Assembly: GCF_014529535.1 (NCBI RefSeq) | Contig: NW_023503493.1 | Location: 10,572,001-10,636,000, forward strand | DNA from: Bradysia coprophila | Taxonomy: Eukaryota; Arthropoda; Insecta; Diptera; Sciaridae | Reading direction: 5' to 3' | DNA length: 64,000 nucleotides | In this document: in pieces, positions 1 to 10,759 of the stretch | Layout of the letters: every line of letters begins with the position of its first letter | Position numbering within the stretch: position 1 is the stretch's first letter | Notes under the pieces: model-generated | Databases searched by the model: none | Told to the model about the DNA's origin: nothing | Seen by the model: only the letters and a program-made list of their open reading frames with translations | Program-made: the position numbers and the translations under genes

Positions 1-486
1 AAGGTGTACAGCCACAACAAAGAACATTCGAATGTTCTCCGATTTTTAAGTCCATCCGCCAACAAACTTGAAAAATTTGTTTTTCTGGTGACTGGTAATC
101 TGGACGAAAAGGTGATGAAAATGCTATCGTACTACAAGCAGCTCAAACAATTGGAATTCAGAACATGCCTGACTAATTTACAGTTACTGGTTTTGTCTGC
201 TCAAGTGCCCCAAATCGAAACGTTGACCATGAGTTTCACAAAGAGAGCCGTCACAGGATTGGGAATCGTCAAATTGATCGACGATTGCAAACGATTGACG
301 AAAATTGTAATGCATCCCGAGTTTAAAGTGTACGACGATGATATAAAGGCATTGTGCAAGCCGATCAACAACAAACTGAAAGAGAACGTGTGGACAGTCG
401 ATAATGAGGATGGTTCGATTACAATCACCAAAAAAGGAGCTAAGTCTAGCGGCACCGTTGCGTCGACATCTAAAGCAAATGTTTGA
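1..486 (+). CDS. LRR/F-box-like protein, 3' exon (partial)
   Basis: The frame is open from the window edge to a TGA at 484-486 and gives about 160 C-terminal residues, so the gene begins outside the window. Spaced leucines and hydrophobics (for example VLRFLSPS, LKQLEFRTCL, IETLTMSF, LTKIVM) recur at roughly 25-residue intervals, as in degenerate leucine-rich repeats of insect F-box/LRR proteins. The last 25 residues are a Ser/Thr/Lys-rich tail. An AATAAA-type polyadenylation signal follows near 613. The family label comes from repeat spacing only and no F-box is visible. The product may be a substrate-recognition subunit, but this is inference. Confidence 0.6.
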   Translation, partial: KVYSHNKEHSNVLRFLSPSANKLEKFVFLVTGNLDEKVMKMLSYYKQLKQLEFRTCLTNLQLLVLSAQVPQIETLTMSFTKRAVTGLGIVKLIDDCKRLTKIVMHPEFKVYDDDIKALCKPINNKLKENVWTVDNEDGSITITKKGAKSSGTVASTSKANV

Positions 487-740
487 ATTTCGCTTTCCTT
501 TGTTTAAAACTTGAATTTCTTTATCATTTTCTTAAAAAACGAACTACAACCGTTACGGTTCATCGACTATGATATTACATGTTAAATGTATGATTCTCTG
601 AGCAGACGCTCTAAATAAAAACTAAAAAATTTCGACCGAAAAATTTGATTCTTTTAAGCTATTTGGTTCTACGTGGTTTTGGTATCAAGCAAGACGGTGT
701 ATAACATATTGCACTGAAGTTTCGACAACATTGGTATCAC

Positions 741-888
741 CGACTTACTGAAGAAACGATGAGTTTTCCTGATGAAACGACGACTAGTCGAGATTTCTTC
801 ATTAACCCATCGTTTCTTCAGTAAGTCGTCGGTACTAGAGAAACAGCAAATTCCTGAATTAACGTTGACTAGTCGTCGTTTCTTCAGG
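741..888. repeat. two interleaved inverted repeats
   Basis: Arm pair A (741-761 with 808-828) is a 21-bp perfect inverted repeat. Arm pair B (768-789 with 867-888) matches at all but one position. The pairs alternate A-B-A'-B', so they cannot fold as two nested hairpins. This may be two overlapping MITE remnants. The rest of 487-1310 shows no gene. Confidence 0.7.
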
Positions 889-1310
889 AAGTCTGCTTAT
901 CTGAACCTGACATGAAAGTCTGAACCTGTTTCGACCTGAGCCTTGTCTGAAATTGAGATTATTGATTTATCTTGAGTAAAAAATGGTTGACTTCTTTCAA
1001 ACATTAGTGGATTGTAGGCCTATATTAGGCCGATTACACAAGATAACAAATATGTCGGACCATTGGTTGCACTTGCTTCAGTGGCTGTATTAATAAAAAT
1101 ACTTCTTTGTCTAGCGATGATTATGCGCAGCAACAATGCTGGCCGTCGACGGTTCGCTACAATCCCTACGATCCGTTGTTACTAATCACAGCACTGCTTC
1201 TAGCACGAACATAGAAAATATTCCGAGGCTGATGAAATCACAGAAGGCACTGCGTTTCGGTTGTACAGATAGATGACTTGTATTCGTTGTATGAGTTAAA
1301 ACATGCAATA

Positions 1311-1488
1311 GGTTTCTTCCATCGTACGGTAAAAACGAATTTTGACAGGCCGAAAACAACCGACCGTCATCCACAGAAGCAAACATAACCGCAACTTAAA
1401 CAAATATGTTCGTCAAAAATTCAAAGTGAGGTTGTGTTGGCCTATCTGTGGATGACGATTGACATTTTGAACGGCCTTGGAAGAAACC
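1311..1488. mobile_element. TA-flanked MITE, family GGTTTCTTCCA, copy 1
   Basis: The element has termini GGTTTCTTCCA and its reverse complement, each flanked by TA (1309-1310 and 1489-1490), as in Tc1/mariner-type MITEs. Most of it is an imperfect palindrome. A second copy in the other orientation is at 54578-54757. Both share a small open frame starting MFASVDDGRLFSACQ, which is a by-product of the repeat. Confidence 0.8.
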
Positions 1489-3205
1489 TATACAAACAAC
1501 CCTAAGCGGTAGCTCGTGACACTAGACAGTGTATCGAATTTTTGCACTGTAAAAATAGCTGTCATTTGAAGTTTTGCTTGAAGTGCGTTGGCCTTTTCTT
1601 GTTAAGTGCCAGGCCAATTTATAGGATGTCGCATCTCATCTTTTGTAAATTTCGATTTTGAGTTCTTTTTTAACAGGCGAGTTTTGATGGTGATTTTTAT
1701 CGAATGGTGTTTGGTGATTGGCTGGGTAGGAGTGGTATTTATCCTGAGACATTGGGATATCATCATGGTGTAATTACATGTACCCCCAAGTGGGGGTAAC
1801 AAAATTTCCCACGGTCACTGGAACTAATTTACATACAAATGTAAAAAATTAACCTTTACTTAAAAATGAACGTCAACAACTGTCCTGTCGGCTACTATGT
1901 TTTACATGTGTAATGTACGAATCTGAGCAGAAAATCGAAATAAAAATTTTAAATTTTCAACTCGCCTTACCTTGAAAATTTCGAAATGAAGTGCTATGAA
2001 CTAATCGACCAACGTTAAATACCTTCATATCTCCGCTTTGGCTTGGTAGATAAATAACTATTTTATATCCCCACACCACTGGTTGAACCTGTTGAATGTA
2101 AAATCCGGTCATACCACTCATCTGTCATTGGAAAATAAAAAATTGCTGAGGCACACGCAACTAATATGTTACCTCGACGTATACCAGTATACCTCGATGT
2201 AGAAATTTTACAGCAGGCGTAAACATTTGACCTTCTTCGAATGCACCTCCCGCTATAACACGACTCTAAATATTATCATTCTGATTTGTGTACACGAAGC
2301 GAATTACATTTCAATATGAAGAAAATATCCATTTTCCTTTCGGTTAGGTATATCTCGATGTATACGCCAACCAGTCTAAGTTCTATTACAAGCTATGAGC
2401 TTAAAGCAAAATTAAGACCATGACTGGAATATTGATCGTACGTTCGACACTAAATTACGACGGAAAGGAAAAGAAAGGAAAAAAAAACTTTGATTCCTTT
2501 TCCGTTTCTTTTTTTTTCCTCTTATTTTTTGTAGATTTGAATTTAAATTGTACAACAAAATGCTGAATGAATTCGAAATTCGAATGATAAAATACCCCCA
2601 GTTTTCTATACAACTTTTTTTTTTGGTTTCGTTTTTGGGATACACATTTGCATGGAGTGTTGTGCGAGTAGAAATAATGCTTGGGAGAACCGTATCAAAT
2701 CCATACAAATTCAATTTGGCGTGTTATTTTGTTTGATGTGATACCACGGAGTTGATTTTCTGATTTGTTCTGATTGGATATACCATGCACAGATCCAGTG
2801 ACTCGGTAGCTACGATAGCTCAATATTTTCGGTTTTAGACGACATATAAATCAATGTACTCGTAAGCCAAATCCAGAGCGAGGCTTTGGAAATTCTTTTT
2901 GTTTCGTTTTTAACGAGATAATTACATTTGAGAATTACGAATAAAAATGAAAAAAAAAAATTAAACCGAGGAAAATCTTGGAATATTTTCAGATCAAACA
3001 AACAATTGAAATTAATTTTTAGAAAGATTTAATTCGAAACCATTTGGACAGATTAAAGATGGCACGTCTTTTATCGTACATTTATTAACTTTTGACGATA
3101 GACGTGGAGACAACTACTGTTACGTACTACTTTTGTTTTCCCTGTGGTCGAAAAAAGTCTGGTTTTCATGCGTAACAACGACAAAAATAATGACAAGCTC
3201 TGGGT
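1489..3205. other. intergenic, no gene seen
   Basis: Only repeat traces are visible. Positions 1558-1597 hold a fragment of the CAACGCACTTCAAGC repeat also found near 43785 and 46058. Positions 2460-2525 hold an A/T-rich imperfect palindrome. I see no splice-linked coding exon. Confidence 0.6.
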
Positions 3206-5245
3206 GATATGTTCCTTTATATAGTAAAATGCATGTCAAGTTCAGTTCAGCATGACAAGCCGATGGCCTTGGTTAAGTTCGATTTCGGTAATGCTTTCAA
3301 TATGTTGTTTAGGAAGTTCATGCTAGGTGAGGTTAGAGACGTTTGTCCTGAGTTGTTGGCGTTAATGCAACAGTCCTATAGACATTTTTCTTTATTTTCT
3401 TGATGAAACTCTGCTTTCAAGGAGAGGGTTTCCAAGGAGATCCTTTGCCTCCCGGTTTCTGCATAGGTATTATGAAGATGACGCATTTATTAGATGCAAG
3501 GTTGAATGGTTGGTATTTAGATGATGGTACAGTGAACGACATCTCAAATGTCTCACTGTCATTTTTTTCAGAGAATGTCATTGTGAATTTGCAATGACAC
3601 AATAAAATTCTCAGAAAAATTTGACAGTGAGACATTTGAGATGTCGTTCACTGTAGTATTGGTGACGTGCTTTCTGTAGTATTGGAAGATATTAGGAAGA
3701 TTTTAGAATTTTGTGATTTGTCAGGGTTGCCTTTGAATGCTAAGAAGTGTGAAGTCTTTTTTGTTAGTGCTAGTGAAGGTGAAGCGGCTCATATGTACTC
3801 TGAGATTTCGTCATTGTTACCAGGGATTAAGCGGGTTGATGAGTCTTCGTTGGAGATGTTGGGCTCGCCTGTTTTTGAGTTAGGTTTAGAAAGGATGTTT
3901 TCAACAAAAGTTCAATCTATCAAGTTGATGTGTGATCGTTTAACTTTGATGGATGTTGTTCATCCTGCTTTGTGTGTTTTTAGGAAGTCTCTCGGTAGTT
4001 GTAGGTTTAATTATTTGTTGCGTTCCTCGAAGGCGTTTTTGTTAGGTGATCGCTTGAGAGCTGTTGACGAGATTTTCCGTTCAACTCTCGAAGCCATTGC
4101 GAATGTGAAGATGTCTGATTTTTCTTGGGACCAGGCTTCTCTTCCTTTAAGCTTTGGAGGTATAGGTGTTAGGAAAGTTGAGGATATTGCGATGCCAGCT
4201 TATCTGTCGTCTGTTTATTCTACTTTAGAACTGTCGAGTGAGATATTGAGAAAGTTTAGTTTTCAGGTGATCGAAACTAGTGTTTTGGAATTAATTGAGG
4301 AAATACCTCGAGATTTTGTTCCAGAAGGTGACGAGAAGAAGAAGAAGCAAAAGAATTGGGATCTGCCGATGATTAAGAGTAAATTCGATGAGATGTTTGA
4401 CTCCAGCGAACCTGTTGCTCGTGCAAGACTACTTGCATCATCAACCAAAGAATCTTCAAAGTGGTTGCAAGTAGTTCCATCGAGCCAATTGGGTTTGCTA
4501 TTGGATAACAACTCTGCTAGAATTGCTGTTGGTCTTCGTTTAGGTTCTGGTTTATGCGAGGAACATAAGTGTGTTTGTGGTGGAATGGTTCAAAAGGATG
4601 GCTTACACGGCTTATCATGCAAAATGAAAATTAAAAAAATTGCTGCGCATGATGAAGTCAACAAAGTTTTTTCTCATGCATTTTCTTCAGCACGATTTCC
4701 AACCATGTTACAACCGCCAGGTATGTCTAGAGATGATGGTAAAAGACCTGATGGAATGACCCTGATTCCATGGAGTCATGGGAAATCTCTTATTTGGGAT
4801 GTAACCATAAGAGATACATTGGCGCCTTCATACATTAATGAATCTAGCAAGAAACAGCGGTCGATTGCGGACAACGCAGAAAGATTTAAACACAATAATT
4901 ATAAGCGTTTAAAAGAAAATTATTTGTTTACTCCTCTAGCTTTCGAGACTTTAGGCTGTATGGGACCTGAAACAAAGAAATTCATTGAGAAATTAGGAAA
5001 AATTATAAAGGCCACTTCAGGGGAACCGCGATCAATGGATTATTTATTGCAGAAAATTTCAATTGCGATACAAAGAGGCAACGCTGCGTGTATTTTGGGG
5101 ACTTTGGGACCGGATAGAGTAGATGATTTTTATGTTTTGTAACCTTTGATTTTTGAAAAGATCGTTTTATTACGGGCTGCATCATTGTGAGCAGCCTTTT
5201 TTTTCGCATATATAAATAAAGAGAAATTTGCCATAAAAAAAAAGT
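3206..5245 (+). mobile_element. LINE with restriction-like endonuclease (R2/NeSL-like), degenerate
   Basis: This is a non-LTR retrotransposon remnant. RT motif A (LVKFDFGNAFN) is near 3270-3300, motif B (FQGDPLPPGF) near 3430 and the active-site motif WYLDDG near 3510-3527. A long open frame then runs 3667-5142 (491 residues). It carries a zinc knuckle, CxC at residues 302-304 with H314 and C318, and a PD-(D/E)xK-type endonuclease block with RPDG at 360-363 and WDVT at 377-380. This order, RT then zinc knuckle then C-terminal endonuclease, marks RLE-type LINEs. After the stop come a small hairpin (gggctgc/gcagcc) and an A-run at 5235-5244. The 5' half is missing, the RT part is split by frameshifts, and a 124-bp MITE sits in motif C. 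It cannot be active. Confidence 0.88.
3530..3653. mobile_element. TA-flanked MITE inside the LINE reverse transcriptase
   Basis: The 124-bp element has 32-bp perfect terminal inverted repeats beginning CAGTGAACGACATC, flanked by TA at 3528-3529 and 3654-3655. Removing the insert and one TA leaves the flanking LINE sequence reading WYLDDGS then IGDVLSVV in one frame. This fixes both ends exactly. The TA duplication and palindromic form fit a Tc1/mariner-derived MITE. Confidence 0.92.
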
Positions 5246-5554
5246 ACGTTAAAAAAATTGAAGTACAAGATTTGAATTATTTAAAATTGTTTGTATTGCT
5301 TGGCTTTGATTTGAAATCAACCGATTAAAAATACTTTGATTGATGGAAGTAATACCCCCAATAATAAAACTGTTCATATGCTTGCCGTATGTAACAGGTT
5401 AGAGGAGAAACGGGAGATTGTACTTAGTACTAGATTCTACCATACAGCGGAGTCCGACACTAAATTTTTCACTAAATTTTGCATTAATTTTGAATTATTT
5501 TTAGCATTTTGGAAGGTTAGCATTGCCGAAGTCAACCCCGGTGGGGTAATTTGG

Positions 5555-5748
5555 CACACGGTGCTAAAACAACGCATTTTTCAACTACGTAAACCGTGAC
5601 CTCGCACCACACGATTTTTCGATACCAACATTTTGTAAAAGGAGTCATTAAGTCGATGACATGGCTAAAAAGCATTTGCAGCAATAAACTGGCGTGTGCG
5701 AGTTCACCTTTGACGTAGTTTAAAAGTGCGTTCTTTTGGCACCGTGTG
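5555..5748. mobile_element. MITE with CACACGGTGC termini
   Basis: The termini cacacggtgctaaaacaacg and the reverse complement of a close match ending at 5748 bound about 194 bp. An inner stretch (actacgt) also pairs. No clear target duplication is visible, so the superfamily is open. Confidence 0.6.
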
Positions 5749-5820
5749 TCAGATTCCCCGATGCCCGTACAACAAACAAAACTCACAAAACTATGTTGGA
5801 TACGTTTCTCCTTTATAATA

Positions 5821-5986
5821 AATTCACGCCGTAAGTGTGTCTAAAATTTGATTTTTAAGTGAACGATTCGATGAAAAAGTGAACCGAAAAATTCATTTCA
5901 ACGCTTCATTGGATGAAAATGATGCTACGTTAGAAAGACCTCCGCACTTTCCATTTTGAATTTCGACCGCACTTACGGCGTGAATT
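5821..5986. mobile_element. MITE with AATTCACGCCGTAAGTG termini
   Basis: A 17-bp perfect terminal inverted repeat lies at 5821-5837 and 5970-5986. The body is about 85-90% alike by eye to two separated blocks at 35598-35650 and 35966-36058, where other repeats have split the copy. Confidence 0.75.
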
Positions 5987-7130
5987 GCACAGTTCGCGAC
6001 CGCAAAATTTGAAATCTTTAGATGACTCTGTTCCATAAATCGTTGTATGAATCTCAGTGTAAAGTACTTCATTATTCTCATATCTAGAGGAGCCTAATAA
6101 AGTACTTTGCACTTGATATCATTAAATAACCATTATGCCACCGCACCGAGTGACTTTTTCGGCACTTGAGTGACAATACACATCGTGTGCCTAAAAAAGC
6201 ATTTTTCATCACCGATGTCCAAACAACGCAACGTTTTTCTCAATAAAGTCTCTTTAGAGTGAAAATTGGTCAAGTTCTTAATTAAAAAAAAAAAGAAACA
6301 AAATTTGCATTGAATTAATCGGATATTTCTGTCTGTGCAACATCGCTGTTCCGTACACGAGCGGAGAGTAATCCAATTTCTAGAGTACGAAATTGCATCC
6401 AGTCATTTATTTTGCATATTATCATTCTCGAACATATATCCAGATCCACACAATATTATACCACAACATCAAACCATCAACATCAAAGCAATTTGTATTT
6501 CCCAAGATTACATGTTCAATTATTGTGCACGTATCGTATAAGAATTAAGGAAACAATGTTGAATAATGAAACTTTCCCGAACAGATGGAATGTAATGTTT
6601 GGGGTAAAATTTATGTATACAATTTTGTAATAAGAGTTGCGTGCTTGTGTCTGCCCCGGCTCCTGTCGATTTAGACACTCGGAATAGTTAGAAGTTGTAC
6701 ACACTGGATGTTGTTGTTCAAGGGTTTAACATTTCCGTATGATTGATTCGTCTGTAGTAATATGCAGTCATATGTGGAGTGAGGATTCATACCCATCGAA
6801 TAGACATTTCCATTAAATTGGAATGTTGTGGGATGCAGTTTATATCAACTGCTTTTAGAACTAAACATAATTTCTACTAAACATAATGTTTGATGTCCGG
6901 GTCTATTTCAAACGGAAACGATTGGTTTTCTGTCCACATTTTTCATTGCGTCATTCAATACCATAACTAGATTTCAGGGAGTCGGAGTGTGAGCTTCAAA
7001 AACACACGAAACCTAACAGTAAATTCGAGTGCAGCGCAAATTCACTTTGTTTTAGCACTAAGGACTTCATTATAGAATGTTTGTACTTAGTGTTGAAATA
7101 CTTTTCCTCATTTCATGCCAGCCTTTTGAA
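5987..7130. other. intergenic, no gene seen
   Basis: The stretch is AT-rich with only short chance frames. Positions 6985-7100 match 13815-13915 (a motif of cacacg-aaccta and a shared aattcgag-gcagcgcaa block), so a further dispersed repeat lies here. It is cut on its right side by the palindrome starting at 7131. Confidence 0.5.
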
Positions 7131-8469
7131 CACGGTGCGGTTGAACAGCTTTTTTTCGAAAAGTTCGTAAACATGGGGTTTTCTTGTTAAAAATGATTGG
7201 GGTGATCCTAAAAGTTATCTTTCTCCTAAATTTAAAATGTTTTACCCGGGCCTTCTCGAGAAAAGTTGATTTATCTTTAAAAAATGAGTCAAAAATGGCC
7301 CTTTGTGAAATGTTTTCTACTAGGAAAGCTTGTTAATGTATTTTTTTGGTTTTATAAGCACAATTATAAGAAGTAGAGACTCAAACCTTTACAACGGTAC
7401 CTTACACACCATATTCGAACCTTTGATATATGATTGGAATCCCGTTTTCGACGAACTTTAAGGAAATTTCGATGGTTATGTTGGTTTTCCCGGTATTTTT
7501 TTAGCTAATAGGTCCGAGCTATTCTTTTTTCAATTGTTTCATAAAGATGACATCCATACCTTTCGATTGATACCAAACAAGGCATAAAAAGACTCGAGTA
7601 AGGGAGCCGAACCTGATTTCCTCTCGAGAAATAACGATTTTTTATGAAATAATGGAACTCGGTAAAGTGTTTTACAGCAGGAAATCTCATTAATTCAATT
7701 TTTAGGTTTCTTATTACTTTTGCAAGAGAAAGAGACTCTAACCTTTACAACAGTACTCTACACACGCTGTATAAACTTTTGGATCAGGAGGAGGATCACT
7801 TTCTTCGAGCAGTTTTAAGGGAGTTACAAACATTTCGCAACAAAAAAAGTTGGTTTTATACAAAAATTCTCTTGCAAAAGTAATAAGAAACCTAAAAAAT
7901 TGAATTAATGAGATTTCCTGCTGTAAAACACTTTACCGAGTTCCATTATTTCATAAAAAATCGTTATTTCTCGAGAGGAAATCAGGTTCGGCTCCCTTAC
8001 TCGAGTCTTTTTATGCCTTGTTTGGTATCAATCGAAAGGTATGGACGTCATCTTTATGAAACAATTGAAAAAAGAATAGCTCGGACCTATTAGCTAAAAA
8101 AAATACCGGGAAAACCAACATAACCATCGAAATTTCCTTAAAGTTCGTCGAAAACGGGATTCCAATCATATATCAAAGGTTCGAATATGGTGTGTAAGGT
8201 ACCGTTGTAAAGGTTTGAGTCTCTACTTCTTATAATTGTGCTTATAAAACCAAAAAAATACATTAACAAGCTTTCCTAGTAGAAAACATTTCACAAAGGG
8301 CCATTTTTGACTCATTTTTTAAAGATAAATCAACTTTTCTCGAGAAGGCCCGGGTAAAACATTTTAAATTTAGGAGAAAGATAACTTTTAGGATCACCCC
8401 AATCATTTTTAACAAGAAAACCCCATGTTTACGAACTTTTCGAAAAAAAAGTTGTTCAACCGCACCGTG
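7131..8469. mobile_element. 1.34-kb near-perfect foldback element
   Basis: Two arms of about 600 bp (7131-7732 and 7866-8469) are almost identical inverted copies around a loop of about 133 bp. The 61-residue mirrored frames at 7505-7690 (-) and 7908-8093 (+) differ at one residue. The ends read CACGGTGCGGTTGAAC. The loop repeats, in diverged form, a motif of the arm (agactc-aacctttacaac), so the arm itself arose by duplication. A possible 3-bp duplication GAA flanks the element. It encodes no transposase. Confidence 0.85.
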
Positions 8470-8634
8470 GAAGTAGTTGCGAAAGTTGTTGCAAAAAATA
8501 TTTTCCTTTTACGAATTTTGCAACTATTTTTGCGACTACTTCAGGCGACTCCTAGCATTCTGAAGTAGTTGCAAAAGTATTCGCAAAAAACATTTTCCTT
8601 TAGCAAATTTTGCAACTTCTTTTGCAACTACTTC
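8470..8634. repeat. twin 73-bp hairpins
   Basis: Two related 73-bp hairpins (8470-8542 and 8562-8634) both begin gaagtagttgc and end with its inverted form. They are separated by 19 bp and abut the right end of the large palindrome. From 8635 to 9044 no gene is visible. Confidence 0.75.
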
Positions 8635-9044
8635 AGGTGGGTTTTCATGCCATCATATTCACCACATTCCATCATTTCTTTTGAAATTTTGAGGACTACA
8701 CCGAACGAACTGTGGCACTTGAATTTTCACCGTAAAGTTAGGTATTTTTTTGATCCGCTGATGGGTTCCTTCAGTATTTTTATACCTTGGTTACCGTAGC
8801 GAGACTCTAGAAGTAAATTAAGAAGGATATCTCATAGGTCTCAAGAGCTGAAAAAGAGCAAAAAATTGCTCTACAGCATATTTGTAAAATTTTTCGTTTT
8901 TTTTTATGAGGCAACTATCATGTACCAAATTGTACTGAACTAGGACCCTAAGTTGACTTTATAAAACAAACGAAAAATTTTACAGAACAATTTTTTGCTC
9001 AGAATAACGGTCTTTATCGATAAAAAATATAAAAACGTCATTAA

Positions 9045-9210
9045 GGGGTCATTCATAAATGACGTCCGGTACTGAGGGGGGAGGGGGGGGGTCTACGATT
9101 TCGGACACTCCATACAAAATTGGGTCAAATTTGACCACTTTTGCGTGACGAGGGGGGAGGGGGGGTCTAAAACTGACCAAAAGTAGTGGACGTCATTTAT
9201 GAATGACCCC
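9045..9210. mobile_element. PIF/Harbinger-type MITE (TAA target duplication)
   Basis: The termini GGGGTCATTCATAAATGACG and the reverse complement bound 166 bp and are flanked by TAA at 9042-9044 and 9211-9213. Internal G-runs and a conserved tgac/gacc core complete it. A 3-bp TWA duplication is the hallmark of PIF/Harbinger MITEs. Confidence 0.88.
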
Positions 9211-9624
9211 TAAGCAACAATAATCTTGAAAATTTGTATGGAAAAAATCGTTTTCTTCGCAGTCGACTATGGGGAAGGATCTAAGTTGAAGACTAAGTAA
9301 AGTGGTTTCGATATCTATTTAGGTCCCAGAACTCAGATCTGAAATCATTTTATGGGTACATTTTCAAAAAACTTTATCTTCGTTGAGGACAGCCGTGGCA
9401 TGGATTACTCTAATTTTATTCGTATCGTTCACCAATCCTGCACACTTTTCAAAGCCACACACTTCGAAACAATGACGAAACATACCATTAAATATCAGTA
9501 GCGTTCAGAGCCGTAATCAATTGTGCGATAAGTTTATATTTTTACGAAGAGATTCGTGCATTCAAGATTGAAAGTATTTATTTTTAGTACGTCTGTTCAA
9601 GTGGTAGATTGCTCACATTTGAAA

Positions 9625-10759
9625 ATGTTTGTCTGGAAATTGACGGTGATATTATTGAACATTTGCATGGCAATTTGTGTTAGAAATCCAAACGAAATCA
9701 AGTATGTTGAAATGGCTACACACAGACCAACGCTTGAAGAACTTAAATCTGGTAATTTAGTTGGAATCCAATTCGGAAAACTGGCGATAATCGTTGTGCG
9801 ACCTCTTTATAGTTTTAGAAAATGCTCTGAACAAAAACTTCGATTTTGTGAGCGTCGAGGTTGTGGACAGTCCCAATTTAACCGAAGAACCCTTTAAATT
9901 GGCATCTCCGGGAATCAGCGGTGATCCGCTCATTTTCGAATATGGCAATGATGATTACTTACTGCCCCTGGTCGATAGAACTAAAGTTTACGATCTAATT
10001 CCAATCGTTCGCCGAATACCCAGTTACAGCGAAAAAACATTCTTCGCCTGTGGAGCCGGTGCTGGTCCATTTGATTGGCTTCAACAAAATAGCGAAGGAA
10101 TTTACAATTTAATGGTTCATCAGAACGGTTCTGTGACGAACGAAAACCATGTTGTGCGAACCATTAGTGATGGCATCGAAGTGTTGAAAGTTCCAAACAA
10201 CGAAACGCGAGCGGCTCTACTCGGGAATATTTTTCTAACCGAAGGTAATGCAGGAAAAGTGCTAAAAGTCGTGTCACGTAACAGAACCGGTCCGGAAAAT
10301 TTTATATCGGCCATGAGAAAAGGTCTCACCGACTATTACACTGAAGAGCAAGTGGTTGGACTGGGCGGAGCATTCGTCATGAAAACGGGCAGTGCTTTCG
10401 TTCACGTGATGGACGAATTCTCTGAAACGCCAATTCATACCACTCAAGAACTGAACAATTGGCTGACTTTCCACGAAATACAAGGGCCACTGATAGCACT
10501 CGGAGATTTCGTTTCGCAGGAAACCGATTTTAAGTTGAGATTGCAACATTTCCATTGCTATTCGAAGCACAATCACGGCGGACACTATCACTACGACACC
10601 ACACGAGATATCGTCGAGTATGAGGGCTACTTCAATGTGGTGAATCGAATTATTATTGTAGATAAGAATGCGACTAGTGAGGCGACAAGCATTGCTGCAT
10701 TATTCAGTATTGCTACTGTTGCCATATCAATTTTTGCGACAGCGCTATTAACACTTTAA
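9625..10759 (+). CDS. Secreted or GPI-anchored C11orf54-like ester hydrolase (DUF1907)
   Basis: The coding exons are 9625-9751 and 9813-10759, with a 61-bp GT-AG intron, giving 357 residues. Conserved family blocks are PTLEEL, VVDSPNLTEEPF, YLLPLV-KVYDL, GAGAGPF, RTGPENFI and the zinc-site block LQHFHCYSKH-GGHYHYDTT with IVEYEGYF (H288, H290 and H302 as likely zinc ligands). Human C11orf54 (PTD012) is a soluble zinc-containing ester hydrolase. This copy instead starts with a hydrophobic signal sequence (residues 1-18) and ends with a Ser/Thr/Ala-rich spacer plus a hydrophobic tail (about 336-357) typical of a GPI signal. Four NxS/T sequons fit passage through the ER. The start at 9625 is chosen because it gives the signal peptide and the right phase. 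Substrate is unknown. Confidence 0.9.

Noticed and set aside
7505-8093. Mirror-image 61-residue frames on both strands
   Set aside because: They are the two arms of the large palindrome. The translation has no family likeness and no start context, so I treat them as by-products.
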